From Phormidesmis priestleyi (GTDB lineage Bacteria; Cyanobacteriota; Cyanobacteriia; Phormidesmidales; Phormidesmidaceae), in the NCBI GenBank assembly GCA_003242115.1, contig QBMP01000164.1, positions 2,224-9,979 of the forward strand: DNA of 7,756 bases, given 5' to 3'. Made by a program: the position numbers and the translations under genes. The notes below the pieces were generated by a model, which was not told the DNA's origin, did no database searches, and saw only the letters and a program-made list of their open reading frames with translations. Shown piece after piece: positions 1 to 7,100 of the stretch (the stretch's first letter is position 1; every line of letters starts with the position of its first letter).

Positions 1-2521
1 GATTAATAAACCGGCGGGTGTGCGCGCCTTCTTGTACCGTAATTTCATAGTCGGCGCTCCACATTAGGGCAACGTTGGCTCTTCCTAACAGCTCTCGAAA
101 CAGCCGGTCAGCTTCTCGTGAAATGTTGTGTACGTAGCGCTCAGTAATGCGTGGCCCAGCGTCTTTGTATACCTTGCGGGCAAAGGTGACGAAGCGTTTG
201 ATGCGATCGCTCTGCTGCAATTCCTTTAAGGCGTCGTCACGCTTTTCAGCGGTGGCTTTGAGTCGCGCTATCTGAGTACTCAAGTCATTCAGGCGCTGCT
301 TGAGCTGAGGCAGACTACCGCGCAGCTGGTCGGCTCCGGAGTTAATGTCCGCCACTTGCTTTTCCAGAGCGCTAAATGCAGCGGGATCAAATGCGGCGGT
401 GAGCGCTTCAAGCTGCTTTTCAAGCTCGGCCTGTTGGTTTTGCTGCTGAGTGAGGGTGGCGATCGCGCCTGCATTTTCCACCGTCAGCGGCTCTACTTGC
501 TGCTGTGTCTGCTGATTTTGCACGTACAGCAGATACCCGGATTGGTGCATTTGCTTGATCTGCTGCTGCTGCTGGATTTGCTCATCTAGCTGCGCAAAGG
601 CCGTGAGCTGAGTGGCGATTGCGGCCATCTGTTCCTGCTCGGTGGCTTGAGCGGCTTCGAGTTCGGCCTGTTGCTTTTGCACGGCTGCTTGCTGCTTGAG
701 GGTTTTAGTCAGCAACTGCTGTTTGCCCTTGGGGTTGTCTAGCTGCTGGATCTGCGTTTCTAGCTGTTTGAGGGCAGCTAGCGCCTGCGCTTCAGTGGCT
801 AACTGCTGCTGTAGCCCGGTAAGATCTTGCTGGATTTGCTGCTGCTGCGCCAGCATTTCGGTGCGCTTAGTCTGCTGTAAGCTCAGCCCAGTCACTTCCG
901 CCTGCTGAGCATAAGCCCGCTGCAATTGAGTTTGCAAGGCCCGCTGCTGCCGTTTGATTTGAGCCAGATCAGTCTGTTCATTCAGATCGGCCAAAATCTG
1001 ATTGAGGCTACTCAAGGTTGCTTTAGACAAAATGCCGCCTTGAAAAAGCGCGTCTTTGACCGGGGCGATTGCCTCAGCGTTCAGCTCAGCAAAGTCGCTT
1101 ACCCAGCCTTCTATCACCTTTAAAGCTGCGCCCACCTGCTGACGGTAGTCGCTTTGCTGCGCCTGCCCATTGTCTATCAGCTCGCGTAGCTCAGATTCAA
1201 ACTGCTGAGCGGCTTCTATTCGACTCAGCTGCTCTTGCAGTCGGCTTTGCTGCGCTTCCCACTGCGGAATTTGCTTTAGCTCTGATTGCAACGCGCTCAG
1301 GCGCTGAATTTCATGCTCTAGTTTGGTGGTTTCTTGGGTAATGCCGTTTGCCTGAGCGCTCAGCTGCTGCTGCTGCAAGCGCAGGGTCACGAATGCCTGA
1401 ACCTGCTGCTGAAGGGTAACTCTTTCTACTTCTAATTGGATTTGGGTGGCGACGGCTGGCGCTATGCTAGCGAGTTCTTGGGCGGCTAGCGCAAACTGTT
1501 CTAATTTGGCTTCTAGGCGCGATCGCGTTTGCTGACTTTGATTAAGCACTTTCTGGCACTGCTGCTGTTGCTGCAATAGCTGTTGTCTAACCCGATTGTT
1601 GTTGTTGAGTTTTTTAAGCTGGGCTTCCGCGCTTTCAAATTCTGTATACGCGCTCTGCTGCAAACGGCAAATTTCAGCGGCCTGCTGCGCATTAGCCAAT
1701 GACAGTGCAATCCGTTGACAGGTCTGCCGCTGCGCTTCAATTTGGCCAAGTAGGGTTTGTTGCTGCGATCGCGCTGTCTGCACCTGCTCTGCCTGTGCCA
1801 TCATCTCGGAGCGGCGCTGAGCAAGCTGCTGACCTTTTGCTTCAAATTCAGCTAGCAGCATCTCTCCTTGCGTAATCTCTAACTGCAATGTTTGATGGCG
1901 ACTTTGTAGCTCGTCCCAGCTTTGCAGCGACTCTTCATATTGTTCAATGAGGTCTTTAAGGCGCTGCGATCGCGCCTCTGCGTACTTCCTCAAACTGTTG
2001 CTTTGCCGATAAGTCTCGCGATACTCCTCGACTTTGAGAATGACGTCAAAAATCGGCTTTCGCTTTTCAGGACTCAGCAAAAAATCAGCCGTAAACGTAC
2101 CTTGAGGCACCCCAATCGTGTTCGCAAATAGCTGTCCCAAGTCAGTTCCTGGCGCAACCCCCAAATGTTGCCGCAGCCAAGGCAGCACCTCATCTTTTGT
2201 GCGGGTATAGGGCAAGCGCTCATTAAGCTGCGGGTCAAACAGGGTATATCCGCTCGTTGTCGAGCGCTGCACTTCGTAAGTTCGGCTGTCTCGGCTAGAG
2301 ACAAAAGCCACCCTCGCCTGAGCGCTGCTAGCCCCATTGCGAATCAAATCTTCTTTGGTATAGTTGCCCTGATAGTTGAACAATACCCAGGCGATCGCCT
2401 CTAAAATGCTGGTTTTACCCGCACCATTTTCGCCACAAATTGCATTCGTCCCTGGCTGAAAATTAAACTGCTGCTCTTTGTGCGCTTTAAAATTAGTCAG
2501 TGCGATCGAAAGAATTTGCAT
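1..2521 (-). CDS. sbcC: SbcC/Rad50-family ATPase (partial, C-terminal end off window)
   Basis: SbcC is the ATPase/coiled-coil partner of the SbcD (Mre11) nuclease and processes DNA ends and hairpins. Reading leftward from ATG at 2521, one unbroken frame of 840 codons reaches the left edge. The N-terminal start MQILSIALTNFKAHKEQQF is typical of the family. Walker A (GENGAGKTS) is at residues 30-38 and a Q-loop-like GVPQGTF at 137-143. A glutamine-rich coiled coil runs from about 180 to 770, with a less heptad-like stretch near 470-510. The segment from about 775 onward (RFVTFARKVYKDAGPRITER and following) begins the C-terminal ATPase half. The ABC signature, Walker B and D-loop lie beyond the window, and about 130-170 more residues are expected. 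I found no CxxC zinc-hook motif in the visible part. The Shine-Dalgarno is weak. No sbcD is adjacent upstream, because the next gene there is divergent. It could lie downstream, outside the window. Confidence 0.9.
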   Translation of the reverse strand, partial: MQILSIALTNFKAHKEQQFNFQPGTNAICGENGAGKTSILEAIAWVLFNYQGNYTKEDLIRNGASSAQARVAFVSSRDSRTYEVQRSTTSGYTLFDPQLNERLPYTRTKDEVLPWLRQHLGVAPGTDLGQLFANTIGVPQGTFTADFLLSPEKRKPIFDVILKVEEYRETYRQSNSLRKYAEARSQRLKDLIEQYEESLQSWDELQSRHQTLQLEITQGEMLLAEFEAKGQQLAQRRSEMMAQAEQVQTARSQQQTLLGQIEAQRQTCQRIALSLANAQQAAEICRLQQSAYTEFESAEAQLKKLNNNNRVRQQLLQQQQQCQKVLNQSQQTRSRLEAKLEQFALAAQELASIAPAVATQIQLEVERVTLQQQVQAFVTLRLQQQQLSAQANGITQETTKLEHEIQRLSALQSELKQIPQWEAQQSRLQEQLSRIEAAQQFESELRELIDNGQAQQSDYRQQVGAALKVIEGWVSDFAELNAEAIAPVKDALFQGGILSKATLSSLNQILADLNEQTDLAQIKRQQRALQTQLQRAYAQQAEVTGLSLQQTKRTEMLAQQQQIQQDLTGLQQQLATEAQALAALKQLETQIQQLDNPKGKQQLLTKTLKQQAAVQKQQAELEAAQATEQEQMAAIATQLTAFAQLDEQIQQQQQIKQMHQSGYLLYVQNQQTQQQVEPLTVENAGAIATLTQQQNQQAELEKQLEALTAAFDPAAFSALEKQVADINSGADQLRGSLPQLKQRLNDLSTQIARLKATAEKRDDALKELQQSDRIKRFVTFARKVYKDAGPRITERYVHNISREADRLFRELLGRANVALMWSADYEITVQEGAHTRRFIN

Positions 2522-2576
2522 AGGAAGCCTGATGAAAGGTGCGCCGCCAAGCCTGAGGCAGCGTTCATACAAACGT

Positions 2577-2582
2577 ATTATA
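2577..2582 (-). promoter_or_regulatory. Candidate -10 box of the sbcC promoter
   Basis: On the minus strand this hexamer reads TATAAT, a perfect sigma-70-type -10 element. It lies about 55 bases upstream of the sbcC start, which would give a leader of roughly 50 nt. The -35 region is poor: the best candidate is TTGCAG on the minus strand (2603-2608), at a long spacing of 20 bases. Group-1 sigma promoters in cyanobacteria often lack a good -35, so the call is plausible but unproven. Confidence 0.45.
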
Positions 2583-2826
2583 GGCCAGCCCTCTAAAGGT
2601 CACTGCAAAGCTGCTTAATAATTTCTGAAGCCTTTTCTATGTGAGGCGTTGATATATTGGTCGGTCGAACGCTCATGGTTGAATTGGCTAGGAAACAAAG
2701 CCGCATGTCTCTACCGCCCGCCTACTTACCAAAGCTAAATAAGGCATAAAAGCATTTTGAAAGGACTAATCCCTAAACCCAAATTCTGTAAAGATACTAG
2801 AAAGGTTCGCACGAAGTTGGCAACTA

Positions 2827-2842
2827 CAGATATGTTTATCTG
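2827..2842. repeat. Short perfect inverted repeat before the ATPase gene
   Basis: CAGATA and TATCTG form a perfect 6-bp inverted repeat around a TGTT centre, 28 bases before the GTG start at 2871. It is AT-rich with no following T run, so it is not a terminator. It could be a dimeric repressor site or a weak hairpin in the leader RNA. A 6-bp arm pair can arise by chance, so its role is unproven. Confidence 0.35.
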
Positions 2843-2870
2843 AAGTGCGTATGTAGAGAAAAGTTCTGCT

Positions 2871-4157
2871 GTGAGTGATATTCGTTTCTGGAAGCCCGTT
2901 TCCCAACTTTTTAAGCCGGAAAGACCTCTGCTGGTAGACCAAGAACTTCGAGATTTTTATGTGTTGCGCGAAGATAGCCCAGTCGATAAGTTAGCGCTGG
3001 AACTCAAAATGGCTGATGAGCCTGCTAAGTATCTGCTAGCGGGGCATCGGGGCGGGGGCAAAACGACGGAGCTAAGGCGATTAGAAACGCGGTGTAAACT
3101 TGATTACACAATGGTCTGGGTAGATACGGATACGAATTTAGACAAGTTTAATATCGGCCATGCGGAGGTGGTTGTCCTGATTGGGATGAGCATTGTGCAG
3201 CAGTTGGAGGCGAGTGGATGGAAGCTGCCTAATCAGCTAGAAACGAATTTATTGGGCAGTCTGGCCCGGATTACCTATCAAGATCGGGACTTTGAAGAAG
3301 GGGGTTGGGGGTTGCCGAAGGTATTTGCTGACTTGGGCCTGCTCTTGAGAGTGGGGTTTCAGCAAGACACTAAGACGACGCGGGAGGTGCGTCCGGCGCT
3401 AGGTGAAATTATTGATCGGGTCAATGACATTATTGAAGCTGCCCAACATGATAGGCGCGAACTGTTAGTGATTGTAGATGGCTTAGATCGTAAGGAGTAC
3501 AGTATTGCGCTAGAGATGTTTTCAAGTTCTTTGCTGACAGCGCTAAATTGTCATATTGTCTACGCGGTGCCGATTGCGCTGCGCTATTCTCCGGCTTTTC
3601 GGCAGCCAATGCAAGGTTTTAGTAGCTGTTTGGATTTGGATAATGTGCCGGTATTTAAGTGCAGTGACCAGAGGTGTCCGACGATCCACCCTGATCCACA
3701 TGGCAGAAAGATTCTTAATAACGTTATCAGTAAGCGGCTAAACACGCTGGCTGATACTTATGAAAACCTTTGCGAAGCCGAAGCGATAGAATTACTATGC
3801 GAGAAAAGCGGTGGCGTGATGCGCGATTTAGTTCGCCTAGCGAGAACGGCCTGTATGGTCGCGCTGCAAGAAAAGGCAACGCGCATCACCCAGGAGATTG
3901 CAGAGGAAGCGGTGCGAGAGGAGCGTAGAACTTACTCCATTGAGGACTACCACTTTCCTGAGCTAGATGAGGTGAACCGCACGGGTTCAACAACCAGCAA
4001 CGTCTTTGACTCGCCTCGCGGCAAGGTTGTCATCTGTGAGGAACTCTTGCATCATAAGCTGATATTGGGCTACGAAGACCCGGGACAGGGACGTTGGTTT
4101 GATATCAATCCGATTTTGGCGGATGACTTAAAACGCTGGAGAGCAGCAAAAGGATAA
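2871..4157 (+). CDS. AAA-type P-loop ATPase, first gene of the ATPase-NACHT operon
   Basis: This is a 428-residue soluble protein with no signal peptide or membrane segment. Walker A is GHRGGGKTTE at residues 58-67, with K64. Walker B is LLVIVDGLD at 198-206, with D203 and D206. A sensor-1-like strand (IVYAVPIALRYS) is at 229-240. The segment SGGVMRDLVRLAR at 313-325 matches the sensor-2 helix of Orc/AAA_16-like ATPases, where the family has G-G-x-x-R-D-L. The C-terminus (about 380-428, ending in GRWFDINPILADDLKRW) looks like a small winged-helix domain. ATP binding and hydrolysis are therefore well supported, but the substrate is unknown. The start is GTG; the only nearby ATG (2851) is followed directly by a stop. 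The Shine-Dalgarno is a weak AGAGAAAAG. The stop codon lies 4 nt before the NACHT gene, so the two are almost certainly co-transcribed. My reading is that it is a regulatory or effector partner of the NACHT protein. Confidence 0.85.
   Translation: MSDIRFWKPVSQLFKPERPLLVDQELRDFYVLREDSPVDKLALELKMADEPAKYLLAGHRGGGKTTELRRLETRCKLDYTMVWVDTDTNLDKFNIGHAEVVVLIGMSIVQQLEASGWKLPNQLETNLLGSLARITYQDRDFEEGGWGLPKVFADLGLLLRVGFQQDTKTTREVRPALGEIIDRVNDIIEAAQHDRRELLVIVDGLDRKEYSIALEMFSSSLLTALNCHIVYAVPIALRYSPAFRQPMQGFSSCLDLDNVPVFKCSDQRCPTIHPDPHGRKILNNVISKRLNTLADTYENLCEAEAIELLCEKSGGVMRDLVRLARTACMVALQEKATRITQEIAEEAVREERRTYSIEDYHFPELDEVNRTGSTTSNVFDSPRGKVVICEELLHHKLILGYEDPGQGRWFDINPILADDLKRWRAAKG
4150..4154 (+). promoter_or_regulatory. 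Ribosome binding site of the NACHT-TPR gene
   Basis: AAGGA, followed by 7 bases, precedes the ATG at 4162. The site overlaps the last codons of the upstream ATPase gene, whose TAA ends at 4157. This arrangement fixes the start of the large gene and suggests translational coupling of the two proteins. Confidence 0.7.
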
Positions 4158-4161
4158 AACG

Positions 4162-7100
4162 ATGGTAATAGGCCCTATCACAGAAGAATTAGCCGCTAAA
4201 CAGTTGGTACTTAGCTCAGCAGATCGAGCTGAGCTAGCGAAATTGGTCAGCACAGTGGCACTCAATGATCACGCCCTTACCCTTTTTGCTATTGCGCCTG
4301 AAAGTGCGCCAAACCATCCTATTGTGGAAGAATTTCAGGCGCAGCTACTGAGAGATTTGGACGAGCCTTTACACTTTTCGACTCTTTTTTATAGTGATGA
4401 TTCCCTGTTTAATTTTCTGGGAAGGCAGACGAATCAACTGGTATCGTCGTCGGGCCGTCAGGTGATTTTTGCGTTCGGGCTTGAGCAGTTGCCAACGCCT
4501 CGTAAAAAGCAGGAGCTTGAGCAGTTGAACCTGGCTCGCGAAAAGCTATTTGAGCAGAATATTGTTGTTGTTTTTTGGCTAAATCGAGAGCTTTTTTTGA
4601 ATGAATTTCGTCATCGGGCTCCCGATTTTTGGGATTGGCGAGGCAATGTGGCCGTTTTTGAGGCACGTCATCCTTTGCTGTATCCGTATTTGGAGTGGTT
4701 GATTTCTACCAATGCTTACCTGACGATGAGTGGGGTGATGCAGGTAAACCGGCAGGTAGATATTTTTTTAGATCAAATTTATGTGTCATTGCAGGCGGAG
4801 CGCAAGCGGCAGGTCAGCGTACCTGTCGCTAAAGGCCAGCGGGTATCGACAGCGAAAGTTGCATCTAGCTCGCGCCAAACCGCAGAACATAGCATTCGTC
4901 ACGATCAAATTGATGCCATCTATGACGTTGTGCCAGAGCTAATGCCAGAGCCAATGCTTGAGATAAAAGAAGAGTTTGTTGAGCTGGAGAGGAGCGCACC
5001 CAAGATAGTGGCTGAAAGCGTAGCGCTTTCAGATGTGGTGAGAGGGGCAACTGCCTGTAGTGTGATTTTGGGTGCGCCCGGTGCCGGGAAAACGACTCTG
5101 CTAAAATATTTGGCACTGCATTTTGCTAGGGCGCTGCGAGATGGGCAAGCAACTGTGCCAGGAGAGGCGGACGGTAAAGACTTAGGTGAGGTACGATTGC
5201 CTATTCTCTTTAAGATTGCTGACTATGCGGAACGCTTAGAGCAAAACCCGGCATTAGGACTGTTAGAGTATCTTCAACAATTTTATCGTCATTGGGAAGA
5301 TTATTTTGAGGGTGATAGTGCGGCGGCGGCGGACATTTCTATTTTTCTGCTGGAGCAGATGCGGATAGGGAACTGTTTGATTTTATTAGACGGTTTGGAT
5401 GAGGTTTTTGATCAGAAGAGTCGAGGGCGAATTGTAGAACGCATTAATGCGTTTGCAGAGCAGTTTGGTCACAACAATAAGCTAATTGTGACTAGCCGCA
5501 TTGCAGGCTATCAGGAGGTAAAGCTAGCCAGTCGCTTTGCAGAATTTACGATTGTAGACATGAGCGATCAGCAGGTGAGTGATTTCTTGCATCGCTGGTG
5601 TGGGGCTATCGAAAAGGCTCAAAAGCCAGAGGCGACCTTAGAACAGCAGATATTGGAGGGCAACCGGCAGTCTGAGCAAATTTTGAGGGATATTCGTCAG
5701 AATGAGGGGGTGAAGCGGTTAACTACTAACCCCCTGCTGTTGACCATTTTGGCTTTGATTCATCGCAATGGCGAGCAGCTCCCTGAGCGGCGGGTGAAGC
5801 TGTATGAATTAGCGGTGCAGACATTGACGGCGGATTGGCAGCTTAGTAAAAAGCTGCCTAATATGCAAAAGGTGTTGTTGCCAGAGGGGGAAGTGGTGGA
5901 GCTGTTGGCCCCGCTGGCTTATTGGATGCATGAGGAGAAGCCTTCGGGGCAGGTAACCCATGCTGAGGTGATTCAACAGCTTGCACCCCGGCTAGCGGAT
6001 TTGCGGGGAGAGGAAGCGGAGTCTTCTGAAATTGTTCGGGCGGTAGAAGAATTTTTGCGGCGAGTAAGAGAGACAACCGGGCTTTTTGTAGAGCGATCGC
6101 CCGACGTATATGGGTTTATGCATCTTACTTTTGAGGAGTACTTTGCCGCCCGTGAGATAGCGGATAAAGATCCGGATGAAATGCTAGAGACGATTCAAAG
6201 GTGGTGGAATGAACCTCGCTGGGAGGAGCCTACTTTGCTAGCACTGGGGTATTACGGCAGCTATAGTCCTCGGCAGTTCAATCGGCTGGCGAATCGGCTT
6301 TTTGAAGGGTTAGCCGACTATCAGCCGTCGTTGGGTTACGACAAAATAGCGCTGTATGGTGGAGAGGCCACTGCGCGAATTCGTTGGTCTCGAAGCGATA
6401 GTTTAGATGAGTCACAGGACATTAGCTTAAAGGCGTTGCTGTTTGCGGGGCAGGTGATTGCTCAGGTGGGAGAAGTTAACGCTCGCTTGCGAAAAGCGTT
6501 AATCAATAAACTGACGGCAACGGGACTCGCTTTAGAAGATGATAGTGTTTTTAACCAAATATTGCAGCTGTTGCGGCGAATCGAAAGCTTTAATCGGCAA
6601 GGAGAGGTGATTGAAGCTTTAGAGAGTGTTATTGAAAACAGTGAATTATCTAAAGAGCTGCGATTGAAAGCACGGGTGAGTAAGCTGTATGTGTTGTGTA
6701 GTGAGGCGGGCAGTTATTTATTAGAGTATGTCACTGAGATTTTTGAAGCTATAGAACCCAATATTTTTTGTGCTCTCAAGGACTTGGCTGAAGAGATGGG
6801 TGAAGAAATGAGTCCTGCGTTAGAAGTTTTGCGACAGCAGCTAGAATCTAATGAAACTCAGAAGTCAGAGATGACGCTGATCACCGCGATCAGCTACCTG
6901 AGAGAGAAGTATTACGATAAGTCGATTGAGCTGTTGGAAGCGCTTCGCAGTTCAGATGATGAATCGCTGATGCCTTACATTTTATGGTCTTTAGCTATTT
7001 GTTATCAGGAGAAAAAAGATTATGAAAAGGCATACGACTTTTATCAGCTATGCTTTGAGCGGTTGACTAGCTGCATTGAACCCCATGCTTTATTACTTTA

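Larger units (their letters stand above)
2522..2870. other. Divergent intergenic region between sbcC and the ATPase-NACHT operon
   Basis: This stretch of 349 bases contains no convincing gene. It separates two divergently transcribed units, so it should carry both promoters. The leftward one has a clear TATAAT (2577-2582). For the rightward operon I could not find a convincing -35/-10 pair. TTGAAA at 2757-2762 and TTGGCA at 2817-2822 resemble -35 boxes but have no good -10 at a normal distance. Close to the GTG start there is a perfect small inverted repeat (2827-2842). No tRNA, terminator or HIP1 site was seen here. Confidence 0.7.

Noticed and set aside
356..1341. Several plus-strand reading frames of 65-90 codons rich in Leu, Cys and Ser
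   Set aside because: They lie antisense to sbcC and are produced by its CAG-rich codons read in reverse. They have no ribosome binding sites or domain features.
2074..2404. Overlapping reading frames on both strands near the start of sbcC
   Set aside because: The sbcC frame passes through here with the conserved N-terminal ATPase motifs, so these are shadows.
1..2521. sbcC as part of the same functional system as the NACHT operon
   Set aside because: It is divergently transcribed and is a widespread repair gene; adjacency alone does not support a functional link.
2675..2749. A 24-codon reading frame from ATG in the divergent intergenic region
   Set aside because: It has no Shine-Dalgarno, no recognisable composition or motif, and this length is expected by chance.
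2757..2798. TTGAAA with GATACT as a promoter for the ATPase gene
   Set aside because: The spacing is about 30 bases, far from the usual 16-18, and the -10 is a poor match.
4409..6076. Three minus-strand reading frames of 72-85 codons
   Set aside because: They are antisense to the long NACHT frame, which carries clear Walker motifs, and they show no gene-like features.
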